A stretch of DNA of 32,289 nucleotides, taken from positions 1 through 32,289 of the forward strand of contig JANWLR010000052.1 of NCBI GenBank assembly GCA_025450755.1, written 5' to 3'. The DNA is from Sphingomicrobium sp. (GTDB taxonomy: Bacteria > Pseudomonadota > Alphaproteobacteria > Sphingomonadales > Sphingomonadaceae). The notes below the pieces were generated by a model. That model was given only the letters and a program-made list of their open reading frames with translations, did not search any database and was not told the origin of the DNA. Of this stretch, positions 16,430-25,460 are shown in pieces (within the stretch, counting starts at the first letter, position 1; the number at the start of each line of letters is the position of its first letter). The translations under genes and the position numbers were made by a program.

Positions 16430-16756
16430 GTGACTAACGCTGCTCGACTCATCTCCGCACTCGCCGACCCTACGCGACGCGCCGTCTTCGAAAGACTGAA
16501 GGAAGGACCGCGTCCGGTCGGCGAAATTGCCAGCGGCCTGCCGGTCACCCGGCCCGCCGTCTCGCAGCATTTGAAAGTCTTGAAGGACGCCGGGCTCGTG
16601 GCCGACCGAAGCGTCGGCACCCGGCGCATCTACTACATCGATCCGAAGGGGCTCGGGGCCATGCGCGCCTGGCTGGATCAGTTCTGGGAAGCGTCGCTCG
16701 ACGCATTCAAGCTCGCCGCCGAAGCGGGAGCAAAAAAAACGAAGGAGGAAGAATGA
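16430..16756 (+). CDS. ArsR/SmtB-family transcriptional regulator
   Basis: A 108-aa winged-helix regulator. The HTH is VGEIASGLPVTRPAVSQHLKVLKDAGLV (about 25-52), followed by the wing VGTRRIYYIDPKGL. There are no cysteine metal sites, so it belongs to the metal-free subgroup found with SRPBCC (AHSA1) genes. GTG at 16430 is taken as start; no ribosome binding site is seen, consistent with a leaderless message. The stop overlaps the next gene's start as ATGA (16753-16756). It probably represses its own three-gene operon through the palindrome at 16395-16414. Confidence 0.9.
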   Translation: MTNAARLISALADPTRRAVFERLKEGPRPVGEIASGLPVTRPAVSQHLKVLKDAGLVADRSVGTRRIYYIDPKGLGAMRAWLDQFWEASLDAFKLAAEAGAKKTKEEE

Positions 16757-17223
16757 GCACGCAGATCCGACCGGCGCCGGTACTCAGAAGCATCTTCGTC
16801 AATGCCCCCCAGGCTCACGCTTTCGAAGTGTTCACCAGCGGCATTGGCAGTTGGTGGCCCAAAACGCATGCGATTGGCGATGCCGAGCTGGACAAGCCGG
16901 TGATCGAACCGCGCTTGGGTGGCCGCTGGTACCAGCTCGGGATCGACGGTTCCGAGTGCGATATCGGCAAGGTGATGGCGTGGGAGCCGCCGTCGCGCCT
17001 GCTGCTCGCGTGGCAGCTGGACCCGGATTGGAAGTTCGATGCCAACCTTGTGACCGAAGTCGAAGTGACGTTCATGCCCGAAGGCGAAGGCACGCGTGTC
17101 GATCTCGAGCACCGCAACCTCGAGCGCATGGGTGATCGTGCCGAAGAGATGATCGAAAAGGTCGGCTCTCCCGGCGGCTGGACCGCAGTGCTGCAGCTCT
17201 ATTCCGAAGCTTCAGAAAAATAG
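16753..17223 (+). CDS. SRPBCC (AHSA1-like) domain protein
   Basis: A 156-aa protein with the START/Bet v1-like helix-grip fold of the activator-of-Hsp90 (AHSA1) family. Typical motifs are APQAHAFEVFTSGIGSWWP, then LGGRWYQ and G-V-AWEPPSRLLLAWQ, and a closing helix GGWTAVLQLYSE. These domains bind hydrophobic ligands. It is translationally coupled to the ArsR gene, a very common arrangement in which the ligand and function remain unknown. A ribosome binding site (AAGGAGGAAG) is embedded in the end of the upstream gene. Confidence 0.9.
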   Translation: MSTQIRPAPVLRSIFVNAPQAHAFEVFTSGIGSWWPKTHAIGDAELDKPVIEPRLGGRWYQLGIDGSECDIGKVMAWEPPSRLLLAWQLDPDWKFDANLVTEVEVTFMPEGEGTRVDLEHRNLERMGDRAEEMIEKVGSPGGWTAVLQLYSEASEK

Positions 17224-17233
17224 GGGATATGCG

Positions 17234-17887
17234 ATGTCGAATATTGAAATTTACGGCATTCCGGGAAGCCCGTTCCTCCGCAGCGTCGAAGTCACACTCC
17301 ACGAAAAAGGTCTCGACTATCAGCTCCGCGCGATGAAGCCGGGCGAACACAAGCAGCCAGAGTATCTCGCTCGTCATCCATTCGGACGCATACCGGCCTT
17401 CGAGCACGCGGGCTTCGCAATCTATGAGACGCAGGCAATTCTCCGCTACGTCGATGACGTTTTTCCCACGCCCCCGCTGACGCCGGGCAATCCCAAGGCT
17501 CGCGCCCGAATGAACCAGATGATCGGCATCCTCGAATGGTATTATTTCCCCAAGGCCGCGGCGCCGATCGGATTCAACCGGATCATCGGCCCCAGGCTGC
17601 TCGGCATGGCTGGAGACGAGGCTGCAATCGCCGAGGCCATGCCGATGGCGCGTACTTGCTTTGCCGAGTTCGACAATCTGCTTGGCGACAAATTCTATTT
17701 GACTGGGGACAGCGTCAGCCTCGCCGATATCATGCTCGCTTCACAGCTCGCCCTGCTCGGCGAATGCGCTGAAGGGCGCGAACTGATTGGAGAAACGGCG
17801 GCCCTGAGCGGTTGGCTGAGGCGTATGGTGGCGCGGCCGAGCTTCGCTGCGACCCAGCCGCCGGCAGTGCTGAGGGAAGCCGCCTAG
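17234..17887 (+). CDS. Glutathione S-transferase family protein
   Basis: A 217-aa cytosolic GST. The thioredoxin-like N-domain begins IEIYGIPGSPFLRSVEVTLHEKG and contains the glutathione-contact segment GRIPAFEHAGFAIYETQAILRY with the E-[ST]-x-AI motif (ETQAI). The helical C-domain includes LTGDSVSLADIMLASQL, the N-capping box region. It follows the SRPBCC gene by 10 bp with AGGGGA as ribosome binding site, so it is the third gene of the ArsR operon. Its TAG stop directly abuts the dnaJ stop within a 14-bp perfect palindrome (17881-17894). The substrate is unknown. Confidence 0.92.
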   Translation: MSNIEIYGIPGSPFLRSVEVTLHEKGLDYQLRAMKPGEHKQPEYLARHPFGRIPAFEHAGFAIYETQAILRYVDDVFPTPPLTPGNPKARARMNQMIGILEWYYFPKAAAPIGFNRIIGPRLLGMAGDEAAIAEAMPMARTCFAEFDNLLGDKFYLTGDSVSLADIMLASQLALLGECAEGRELIGETAALSGWLRRMVARPSFAATQPPAVLREAA

Positions 17888-19000
17888 CTAGGCGAAATAG
17901 TTGCGCGCGCGGGCGAAAAAGCTCTTCGCCGCGGGGCATTCGTCGCCGGTCTCGGTTGAGCGGAATTGTTCGAGCAGCTTCTTCTGCTCCTTGGACATCC
18001 GCGTCGGCGTTTCGACCAGGATCCGTGCGACAAGATCGCCCCGCCCGCGACCGTTCAGGACAGTCATGCCTGCCCCTCGATGCCTCAGTTGCTCACCCGA
18101 CTGGAGACCGGCCGGAATCTTAAGTTCGACAGCATTGCCGTCGATGCCCGGGAGGCTGATCGCGCCGCCGAGTGCCGCCGTCGTGAAACTGACCGGGCAC
18201 TCAGCAACGAGCGTCGTTCCCTCTCGCGCGTAAATGGCGTGACGCTTCATGTGAACGAATAGATAGAGGTCGCCGCTTGCGGCGCCGCGCACTCCCGCTT
18301 CGCCTTCTCCGGCGACGCGGATCCGCGTGCCCTCGTCCACGCCCGCCGGGATTTTCACCAATAGCTTCCGCTCGGTCAGCGCGCGGCCTTCGCCATGGCA
18401 GTTGCGGCATGGGTCGGTGATCACTTCGCCCGAGCCCCGGCATGTTGGACAGCCGCGCTCGACCACGAAGAATCCCTGCTGCGCCCGAACCTTTCCCATC
18501 CCGCCGCAGGTTTGGCAGGTGCTCGAGCAATGGTCGGCGCGCACGCACCCGCGACCATGGCAGCTTTCACATCGCGCCATCGCCTGCACGGTGATGGTCT
18601 TCTCGACCCCGCTGAATGCTTCTTCGAGCATCAACTCAAGATCGTAACGCAGGTCGGCGCCGCGAGCGGCATTCTGCTGCGCGCGCGGATCCATGAATTC
18701 GCCGAAAATGGTCGAAAAGATGTCCGAGAAGCCGTTGAAGCCGGCCTCCGCAAAAGGGTCATGGCCGCCGCCGTTCTGGAACGCCGCCTTGCCGAATCGG
18801 TCATAGGCCGCTCGCTTCTGAGGGTCCTTGAGGATGTCATAGGCCTCGTTGATAGCCTTGAACCGCGCCTCGGATTCCTTGCAGCCATTCTTGCGGTCGG
18901 GGTGATGTTCCTTGGCGAGCTTGCGGTAGGCGGCCTTGATCGCAGCATCGTCGGCGCCGCGCTGGACCCCAAGCAGCTCGTAATAATCCTGCTCGCCCAT
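17888..19000 (-). CDS. dnaJ: Chaperone DnaJ (Hsp40)
   Basis: A 370-aa type I J-protein. It has the J domain with HPD at 33-35 (KEHHPDRKNG), a short G/F region, four zinc-ribbon repeats (CESCHGRGC, CQTCGGMG, CPTCRGSG, CRNCHGEG) and the C-terminal substrate-binding domains. It delivers unfolded clients to DnaK and stimulates its ATPase. ATG 19000 is preferred over the TTG at 19003 and has GGGGAG five bases upstream. It lies 64 bp downstream of dnaK in the same direction, with a strong hairpin in the gap. Confidence 0.96.
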   Translation of the reverse strand: MGEQDYYELLGVQRGADDAAIKAAYRKLAKEHHPDRKNGCKESEARFKAINEAYDILKDPQKRAAYDRFGKAAFQNGGGHDPFAEAGFNGFSDIFSTIFGEFMDPRAQQNAARGADLRYDLELMLEEAFSGVEKTITVQAMARCESCHGRGCVRADHCSSTCQTCGGMGKVRAQQGFFVVERGCPTCRGSGEVITDPCRNCHGEGRALTERKLLVKIPAGVDEGTRIRVAGEGEAGVRGAASGDLYLFVHMKRHAIYAREGTTLVAECPVSFTTAALGGAISLPGIDGNAVELKIPAGLQSGEQLRHRGAGMTVLNGRGRGDLVARILVETPTRMSKEQKKLLEQFRSTETGDECPAAKSFFARARNYFA

Positions 19001-19029
19001 CAATGCTCCCCGCTACGCCCTACAGGATT

Positions 19030-19059
19030 GGGCGCCGCCCCTGAAATGTGGCGACGCCC
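19030..19059 (-). other. Hairpin in the dnaK-dnaJ intergenic region
   Basis: On the minus strand GGGCGTCGCC and GGCGGCGCCC pair over 10 positions (one U-G) around a 10-nt loop. It lacks a T-tract, so it is unlikely to be a full intrinsic terminator. A transcript-stabilising or processing structure that lowers dnaJ expression relative to dnaK is plausible. Confidence 0.55.
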
Positions 19060-19064
19060 GATCA

Positions 19065-21011
19065 TCAGCCCTTGTTTTCGTTTTCGTCGACCTCGGAGAA
19101 TTCCGCGTCGACCACTTCTTCCTGGCCCGGCTGCTCCTCGGCTCCCGGGCCAGAGGATCCCGCATCCGCCCCAGCTGCAGTTTCGGTCTCTCCCTGCTGG
19201 GCCTTGTACATCGCCTCGCCGAGCTTCATCGCCGCCTGCGTCAGCGCAGCCGTCTTCTGCTGCATTTCGTCGGCATCGCCGCTCTCGACGGCGGTCTTGG
19301 CCTCGGCCAGCGCCTTCTCGATTTCACCCTTCACGTCGGCTGAAACCTTGTCGCCATGTTCGGCGAGCTGCTTCTCGGTCGAGTGGATGAGGCTTTCGGC
19401 ATTGTTCTTCGTCTCAGCCGCACCGCGCCGCTTCTTGTCCTCGTCGGCGAACTGCTCGGCTTCGCGGACCATCTTCTCGATGTCGCTGTCCGAAAGACCG
19501 CCGGAGGCCTGGATGCGGATCTGCTGCTCCTTGCCGGTGCCCTTGTCCTTGGCCGACACGTTGACGATACCGTTAGCATCAATGTCGAACGTGACCTCGA
19601 TCTGCGGCACGCCGCGCGGCGCGGGGGGAATGCCAACCAGGTCGAACTGCCCAAGCAGCTTGTTGTCCGCAGCCATCTCGCGCTCGCCCTGGAAGACGCG
19701 GATCGTGACCGCATTCTGATTGTCTTCAGCGGTCGAAAAGACCTGGCTCTTCTTCGTCGGGATGGTGGTGTTGCGATCGATCATCCGCGTGAACACGCCC
19801 CCCAAAGTCTCGATTCCGAGCGACAGCGGGGTCACGTCAAGCAGGAGCACGTCCTTGACGTCGCCCTGAAGAACGCCAGCCTGGATCGCCGCGCCCATGG
19901 CGACGACTTCGTCTGGGTTCACGCCGACATGCGGTTCGCGGCCGAAGAATTCCTTCACCTTCTCGCGCACCTGCGGCATCCGGGTTTGCCCGCCGACGAG
20001 CACAACATCCGCGATGTCCTTCGCCTCGATGCCCGCGTCCTTAAGTGCCTTCTTGCAAGGTTCGATCGTCCGATCGACGAGGTCTCCGACGAGCTTCTCG
20101 AGCTCGGCGCGCGTCAATGTCACTACGAGATGCAGCGGCGTCGTTGCGCCACCTTCCATCCGCGCCGTGATGAACGGCTGGTTGATCTCGGTCGTCTGGG
20201 CCGAAGACAGCTCGATCTTGGCCTTCTCGGCCGCTTCCTTCAGCCGCTGCAATGCCAAACGGTCAGAGCGGAGGTCGATGCCCTCCTTCTCCTTGAACTT
20301 GTCGGCGAGCCAGTTGACGATCTTCGCGTCAAAGTCCTCGCCGCCGAGAAACGTGTCGCCATTGGTCGACTTCACCTCGAACACGCCGTCGCCAATTTCG
20401 AGGACCGAGACGTCGATCGTGCCGCCGCCAAGGTCATAGACCGCGATGGTCTTGCCCTCTTCCTTCTCGAGGCCATAAGCGAGCGCCGCCGCCGTCGGCT
20501 CGTTGATGATGCGGAGTACCTCAAGGCCGGCGATCTGACCGGCGTCCTTGGTCGCCTGGCGCTGCGCGTCGTTGAAATATGCCGGAACAGTGATCACCGC
20601 CTGGGTGACCGTCTCGCCGAGATAGGCCTCGGCCGTTTCCTTCATCTTCTGGAGGATGAAGGCCGAGATCTGCGACGGCGAATAATCCTTGCCGCCCGCC
20701 TGCACCCAGGCGTCGCCATTCGTGCCCTTCACGATCTTGTAAGGCACCAGCTCGGTGTCCTTCTTGGTGATCGGGTCGTCGAAGCGGCGGCCGATGAGGC
20801 GCTTCACCGCGAAAATCGTATTGTCAGGATTGGTGACCGCCTGGCGCTTCGCCGGCTGGCCGATCAGGCGCTCGCCGTCCTTGGTGAACGCAACGACCGA
20901 AGGCGTGGTGCGCGCGCCTTCGCTATTCTCGATAACCTTCGGCTTGCCGCCTTCCATGACTGCGACGCAGCTGTTGGTCGTGCCCAAGTCGATTCCAATG
21001 ACCTTGGCCAT
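19065..21011 (-). CDS. dnaK: Chaperone DnaK (Hsp70)
   Basis: A 648-aa Hsp70. It begins [21 protein letters not shown] (phosphate-1 loop), with [21 protein letters not shown] (phosphate 2) and [14 protein letters not shown] (adenosine motif), the linker region [16 protein letters not shown], a beta-sandwich substrate domain and a helical lid ending [16 protein letters not shown]. It is an ATP-dependent folding chaperone and part of heat-shock control. It is preceded by a near-ideal alphaproteobacterial heat-shock promoter and followed by dnaJ. Full length and intact. Confidence 0.98.
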   Translation of the reverse strand: MAKVIGIDLGTTNSCVAVMEGGKPKVIENSEGARTTPSVVAFTKDGERLIGQPAKRQAVTNPDNTIFAVKRLIGRRFDDPITKKDTELVPYKIVKGTNGDAWVQAGGKDYSPSQISAFILQKMKETAEAYLGETVTQAVITVPAYFNDAQRQATKDAGQIAGLEVLRIINEPTAAALAYGLEKEEGKTIAVYDLGGGTIDVSVLEIGDGVFEVKSTNGDTFLGGEDFDAKIVNWLADKFKEKEGIDLRSDRLALQRLKEAAEKAKIELSSAQTTEINQPFITARMEGGATTPLHLVVTLTRAELEKLVGDLVDRTIEPCKKALKDAGIEAKDIADVVLVGGQTRMPQVREKVKEFFGREPHVGVNPDEVVAMGAAIQAGVLQGDVKDVLLLDVTPLSLGIETLGGVFTRMIDRNTTIPTKKSQVFSTAEDNQNAVTIRVFQGEREMAADNKLLGQFDLVGIPPAPRGVPQIEVTFDIDANGIVNVSAKDKGTGKEQQIRIQASGGLSDSDIEKMVREAEQFADEDKKRRGAAETKNNAESLIHSTEKQLAEHGDKVSADVKGEIEKALAEAKTAVESGDADEMQQKTAALTQAAMKLGEAMYKAQQGETETAAGADAGSSGPGAEEQPGQEEVVDAEFSEVDENENKG

Positions 21012-21080
21012 GTGTCTTCATCCCTCTTCTTACAGCCCCTCTCGGCCCCTTGACGGCGACCGAAAATTTTCCGTTCACGC

Positions 21081-21111
21081 CGGATATAGGTGGCGCGATT
21101 GCGACGACAAG
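21081..21111 (-). promoter_or_regulatory. Heat-shock (RpoH/sigma-32) promoter of dnaK
   Basis: Minus strand: CTTG (21108-21111), 17-bp spacer, CCTATAT (21084-21090) and then CCG (21081-21083). This fits the alphaproteobacterial heat-shock consensus CTTG-N17/18-CYTATNTNNG at every defined position (consensus from established knowledge). Transcription would start near 21075, about 60 nt before the dnaK ATG. Confidence 0.85.
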
Positions 21112-21136
21112 GACTGCAGTAAGAGAGGCTTAAGCC

Positions 21137-21877
21137 TCACGGCATTGCCATGCCGCCGTTGACGTGCAGCGTCTGCCCGGTGACGTAGCCGGCCTCGCGG
21201 CTGGCGAGATAGACGCAGGCCGCGCCGATATCGTCACCGCTGCCCATCTGACCCAGAGGAATTCGGCTGAGGATACCCTCGCGCTGCTGCTCGTTGAGCG
21301 CATCAGTCATCGCCGAGATCATGAAGCCAGGAGCAACCGCGTTGACCGTGATTCCACGGCTGGCGAGCTCCTGTGCGACCGATTTGGTCATGCCGATCAG
21401 CGCCGCCTTGGACGCGACGTAATTGGCCTGACCGGGATTACCGGTCACGCCGACCACGGAAGTGATCGAGATGATGCGGCCGAAGCGCGCCCTCATCATC
21501 GGCTTGGCCGCCGCGCGCATCAGGCGGAACGCGGCTTCGAGGTTGATCCGAATGACCTCTTCGAACTCCTCGTCCTTCATCCGCATTAGGAGATTGTCGC
21601 GGGTTACGCCGGCATTGTTGATGAGGATATCGAGCTTGCCGCCAAGCGCCTCGACCGCCTGCGGCACCAACTGATCAACGGCAGCACCGTCGGAAAGATT
21701 GCAGCAAAGCGCGACATGATCGCCGCCGAGGGAGGCGCGGAACGCCTCCAGCTTCTCGACATTGCTTCCCGACACGGCGAGGCGCGCGCCCTGTCCCGCG
21801 AGCGCCTTGGCAATCGCGCTTCCGAGGCCGCCGCTCGCGCCCGTCACGAGCGCGGTCATGCCGCTGAGGTCGAACAT
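21137..21877 (-). CDS. fabG: 3-oxoacyl-[acyl-carrier-protein] reductase
   Basis: A 246-aa SDR reductase of type II fatty-acid synthesis. The cofactor motif TGASGGLG is at 12-19, NNAG at 87-90, and the catalytic S140, Y153 and K157 (YVASK) are present. The segment VTRDNLLMRMKDEEFEEVI and the ending GYVTGQTLHVNGGMAMP are diagnostic for FabG among SDRs. Its ATG directly abuts the fabD stop codon without an intervening base, so the two are one transcriptional unit and probably translationally linked. No acpP or fabF is in the window. Confidence 0.95.
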   Translation of the reverse strand: MFDLSGMTALVTGASGGLGSAIAKALAGQGARLAVSGSNVEKLEAFRASLGGDHVALCCNLSDGAAVDQLVPQAVEALGGKLDILINNAGVTRDNLLMRMKDEEFEEVIRINLEAAFRLMRAAAKPMMRARFGRIISITSVVGVTGNPGQANYVASKAALIGMTKSVAQELASRGITVNAVAPGFMISAMTDALNEQQREGILSRIPLGQMGSGDDIGAACVYLASREAGYVTGQTLHVNGGMAMP

Positions 21878-22804
21878 CTATGCAATCTCCTTGGCAAGCG
21901 CCTCGACATCCTCGATCGTGACGACGCTCGTGACCGTCGCGTCGGGCGTGATGCGCTTGACCATGGAGCCCAGCACCTTGCCGCCGACCTCGACGAACTC
22001 GTAAACGCCAGCATCGAACAGGTTGGCGACGCTTTCGCGCCAGCGGACCATGCCGGTGACCTGCTCGACGAGCTGGTTGCGGATCGTGTCGGGATCGGTT
22101 GCGGGCTCAGCCGTCACGTTCGAAAATACCGGCACCGCTGGAGGCTGGAGGACGACGTAGCTCAGCGCATCAGCCATCGCCTCGGCAGCTGGCTGCATCA
22201 GCGGGCAGTGGAACGGCGCGGACACCGGCAGCAGCACGGCTCGCTTCGCGCCCATGTCCTTGGCAATCTGCACCGCCCGGTCGATCGCACCCTTTGCGCC
22301 GGAGATCACCACCTGCGATGGGTCGTTGTCGTTGGCCACGGTGCAGACCTCGCCCTCGGCTGCTGCGTCGGCGATCTTCTGCGCGAGGGAGAGATCGGCG
22401 CCGAGCAGCGCCGCCATGGCGCCCTCGCCCACCGGCACCGCCTCCTGCATCGCTTGTCCGCGGAGCCTGAGCAGTTTGGCCGTGGTCGAAAGATCGAACG
22501 AGCCCGCCGCGCACAGCGCCGAATATTCGCCCAGGCTATGGCCCGCGACGAAACTTGCCACGTCGGCCAGCCGAACGCCCATCGTCTTCAAGACCGCGAT
22601 CGAATTCGCCATGATTGCCGGCTGCGCATTCTCGGTTAGCTTGAGCTCCTCCTCGGGTCCCTCGCGCATCAGCCGAAAAAGATTCTGTCCAAGCGCCTCG
22701 TCGACCTCGTCGAACACGTCCTTCGCGGCGCGGCTTGCATCCGCAAGCGCGGCCCCCATGCCGACGGCCTGACTGCCTTGCCCTGGAAAGATGAATGCGC
22801 GCAT
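21878..22804 (-). CDS. fabD: Malonyl CoA-acyl carrier protein transacylase
   Basis: A 308-aa acyltransferase. It begins MRAFIFPGQGSQAVGMG, with the nucleophile S90 in GHSLGEYSAL, the conserved helix LRGQAMQEAVP and catalytic H199 in VSAPFHCPLM. FabD loads malonyl groups onto ACP for chain elongation. It is the first gene of the fabD-fabG pair. A TTGACC hexamer on the minus strand (22854-22859), about 50 bp upstream of the start, could be its -35 element, but no good -10 follows. Confidence 0.96.
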   Translation of the reverse strand: MRAFIFPGQGSQAVGMGAALADASRAAKDVFDEVDEALGQNLFRLMREGPEEELKLTENAQPAIMANSIAVLKTMGVRLADVASFVAGHSLGEYSALCAAGSFDLSTTAKLLRLRGQAMQEAVPVGEGAMAALLGADLSLAQKIADAAAEGEVCTVANDNDPSQVVISGAKGAIDRAVQIAKDMGAKRAVLLPVSAPFHCPLMQPAAEAMADALSYVVLQPPAVPVFSNVTAEPATDPDTIRNQLVEQVTGMVRWRESVANLFDAGVYEFVEVGGKVLGSMVKRITPDATVTSVVTIEDVEALAKEIA

Positions 22805-22951
22805 CGAAGCCCCTCACTGAACCGGCGCGCCGCTTGGCCCCTGAAGTCCAATGGGTCAAGCAGCCGTCGGAACGTCCCGGCGCAGCCGTCAGCGCCGTTG
22901 CGCCCCGGCACGTGACCTGCGACATGCGTTCCTTCGCTGGGGAGCGGTCAC

Positions 22952-24340
22952 ATGGCAACGACGAGTGAAGTCGCGGACTACATAGATCCTGCAATTAACC
23001 TCGACCCGCCGGCCGACGAGCGGCAGCTGGGCCTTGCGATGGCGACCGCACTCGTCGTTGGAAACATGATCGGCGCGGGCATCTTCCTGCTTCCGGCCGT
23101 CCTCGCACCCTTTGGCGCAAACGCGACCTACGGCTGGCTCGTGACGATCGCCGGCGCGCTGTTCATCGCGGCCACATTCGGAATTCTCTCTGCGCACATG
23201 GAAGGCGGTCCATTCGTCTACGTCGAGGAGGCATTTGGCTCCGAAATCGCGTTCGTGGTCATGTGGAGCTATCTCGTCTCCATCTGGACGACAGTTGCCG
23301 TGCTGCCGATCGCGGCGGTCAGCAATCTCAGCCATGTCGCCCCTGTCCTGGGTCATCCGATCGTCGCCCCGCTCGTCTCGATCGGCTTTGCGTGGCTGCT
23401 GATGCTTGTGAACGCCACTGGCGCGCGCACCGCAGGCGCAGTCCAGGTCGGGACTTCATTCCTGAAGGCCCTTCCGCTCATCGCCGTCATCGTCGTGGCA
23501 GCGATCTACCTCGGACGCGGAGCGCACCCGGCAGAGACAATGCCAGTCGCCGTTTCAACCGGCTCAATTGCCGGAGCTGCATCGCTGGCTCTCTTCTCAA
23601 TGCTTGGGACAGAGTCCGCCGTCGTATCGGCTGACAAGGTCAGGAATCCGCGCCGTAATCTGCCCATCGCATCTGTTCTGGGGGGCGCACTGACCGGCGC
23701 CATCTACCTCGGCGCTACATGGGCTGTGCTTTACCTGCTTCCGGGGAAGCAGGCGGCCGCGTCTCCCTCGCCATTCGCGGATGCAACGCAGCCGTTCATC
23801 GGTTCTGTCGCCGGCTCGGCAGTCGCCATTTTCGCTGCGATCAGTGCGCTCGGGTGCCTCAACGGCTGGATCCTTTGCGTGGGCGAAGTCCCGCTCAAGC
23901 TGGCGCGTGATGGGGCGCTCCCCGCGTGGTTTGCAAAGACGAGCGGCCGCGGGACTCCGGTCCGCGCCCAAATGGTCGGCTGCGTGGTCGGCACCCTTCT
24001 CATCGCAATGAACTACAGCAGTTCGCTGGCTGTCGCGTTCGCCTTCATCACGCTTATCTCGGTCGTCTCGACGCTCGTACTCTACACCGGCTGCACGGCA
24101 TCCGCCCTATGGCTGCTGGCGCGGCGGCGGCTCAAGAGCGCGCTGCTCGGAGTGTGCGCGACACTGGGGCTTCTATTCTCGCTCTGGTCCTATTGGGGCG
24201 CGGGAGAGGAGCCGACCTTGTGGGGCGCGGCACTGGTGGCGACGGGGATTCCAATCTTGATTGTGATGAAGCGCAGCAAGTCTAACGCCGGGAGACCCAG
24301 CCGGGCGGCGGAGGGGACGCCAGCCGCGCCTCGGGAATGA
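22952..24340 (+). CDS. APC superfamily amino acid/polyamine permease
   Basis: A 462-aa transporter with about 12 hydrophobic helices. The first helix contains VVGNMIGAGIFLLPAVLAPFG, the unwound G-x-G-I-F substrate-binding segment of APC carriers, and helix 6 contains LFSMLGTESAVVSADKVRNPRRNLP, matching the AdiC/PotE-like basic amino acid/polyamine antiporter group. GGGGAG precedes ATG 22952. It is divergent from fabD. Its last 59 bp overlap the Rieske gene on the other strand (24282-24340). No decarboxylase or other metabolic partner is adjacent, so the substrate is not assigned. Confidence 0.9.
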   Translation: MATTSEVADYIDPAINLDPPADERQLGLAMATALVVGNMIGAGIFLLPAVLAPFGANATYGWLVTIAGALFIAATFGILSAHMEGGPFVYVEEAFGSEIAFVVMWSYLVSIWTTVAVLPIAAVSNLSHVAPVLGHPIVAPLVSIGFAWLLMLVNATGARTAGAVQVGTSFLKALPLIAVIVVAAIYLGRGAHPAETMPVAVSTGSIAGAASLALFSMLGTESAVVSADKVRNPRRNLPIASVLGGALTGAIYLGATWAVLYLLPGKQAAASPSPFADATQPFIGSVAGSAVAIFAAISALGCLNGWILCVGEVPLKLARDGALPAWFAKTSGRGTPVRAQMVGCVVGTLLIAMNYSSSLAVAFAFITLISVVSTLVLYTGCTASALWLLARRRLKSALLGVCATLGLLFSLWSYWGAGEEPTLWGAALVATGIPILIVMKRSKSNAGRPSRAAEGTPAAPRE

Positions 24341-25451
24341 GGCCGCGAAGCTTCCTGGCAAAGCTCCTCAGACAGACCTCGCTGGTGCCCAGCGGGCCGG
24401 GCTTGTAGCTGGAGCTCTGCATGCCGAGCTGGACGCGTGTGATCAGCTCCGTGTCCTCCGCGTTCACCCGGCGATTGATCCGCCAGTTGAGGTGCCGTGC
24501 CGCCGTCATCTCGCGTTGCTCGTCTGGAATTGCATAGCTGATCTCGCGGATCACGGTCTCGGTTGCGGAGACCGGCAGGAACTGCATGAAATCGACCTGG
24601 TCGGGATAGATGTCGAACGCGACGTTCGGGAAGAGCTTGTAATAAAGCCATTTGCGCTGGTGGCTTTCAGGTAAGTGTTCGATCCGCGGAAGTAGGCGCT
24701 GATAAGCGCGTTCAGAAGGGTTCGCCGAATTCTTTTCGACGAGGTCACCCTCCATCCGGTCGACATGTTTCCCGGCCTCGATCCGGTAGTTGCGCTCGAA
24801 CAATCGAGTAAGACCCGGATGGCCGACCGGAATGTGAAGATGGTCGGAATAATTGTCGGCGATCGTCTTCCAGTTCAGCGGACGCGGCCGCAGCGTGACT
24901 CGGCCCATCACGCGCAGGCCTTCGAAACGATAGGGTGTCACCTCGGACTCGTACGAAGCCATCATCTCTCCGACGGACGGCGCGCCCGGCTCGAGAGTCA
25001 CGAACAGGAAGCCGTGCCAATTCTCCAGCGCAACCGGGAACAGCCCGTAGTCCTCGGTCCTCAAGCCTGGATATTCATTGCGGTGCGGCACCCCGATCAG
25101 CCGCCCGTCACGCGCATAGCTCCACGCATGATAGGGACAAGTCAGCACCTTCGTGCAGCCGCCGGCGCCGTCCACGAGACGCGATCCGCGATGGCGGCAC
25201 ACGTTTGAAAACGCCCTCACCACTCCATCATCGCCGCGGATGACGATCACGCTTTCGCCTAGATAGTCGAGGCTGCGCCACTCGCCGGGCGCGGCGATTT
25301 CGCTTTCGTGGCAAACCACCTGCGGCGCGGCGCGCAGGAACGCCTTCTTCTCCGCCTCGAAGAATTCCGGGTCGAAATAGAGCCAGCCCGGAAGGCTCAT
25401 GCCGTCGAGCGGATCCGTTTCCGGAGCGATATCGCGCAATATCGTGGCCAT
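24282..25451 (-). CDS. Rieske-type aromatic ring-hydroxylating dioxygenase, alpha subunit
   Basis: A 389-aa oxygenase. The Rieske [2Fe-2S] ligands are C85-x-H87 and C105-x2-H108 (CRHRG and CPYHAW), and the catalytic domain has the mononuclear iron site with H206 and H211 in DNYSDHLHIPVGHPG. It should hydroxylate an aromatic or quaternary-amine substrate using electrons from a separate reductase. Neither a beta subunit nor ferredoxin or reductase genes are adjacent, which is common for the homotrimeric alpha-only group. The C-terminal codons overlap the convergent permease gene. Confidence 0.92.
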   Translation of the reverse strand: MATILRDIAPETDPLDGMSLPGWLYFDPEFFEAEKKAFLRAAPQVVCHESEIAAPGEWRSLDYLGESVIVIRGDDGVVRAFSNVCRHRGSRLVDGAGGCTKVLTCPYHAWSYARDGRLIGVPHRNEYPGLRTEDYGLFPVALENWHGFLFVTLEPGAPSVGEMMASYESEVTPYRFEGLRVMGRVTLRPRPLNWKTIADNYSDHLHIPVGHPGLTRLFERNYRIEAGKHVDRMEGDLVEKNSANPSERAYQRLLPRIEHLPESHQRKWLYYKLFPNVAFDIYPDQVDFMQFLPVSATETVIREISYAIPDEQREMTAARHLNWRINRRVNAEDTELITRVQLGMQSSSYKPGPLGTSEVCLRSFARKLRGLIPEARLASPPPPGWVSRR

Positions 25452-25460
25452 TTTCGCCTT

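Noticed and set aside
19356-21053. A 565-codon open frame opposite dnaK
   Set aside because: dnaK is unambiguous on the minus strand; the opposite frame is compositional.
21716-22639. A 307-codon plus-strand open frame spanning fabG and fabD in antisense
   Set aside because: Both FAS genes have complete catalytic residues on the minus strand.
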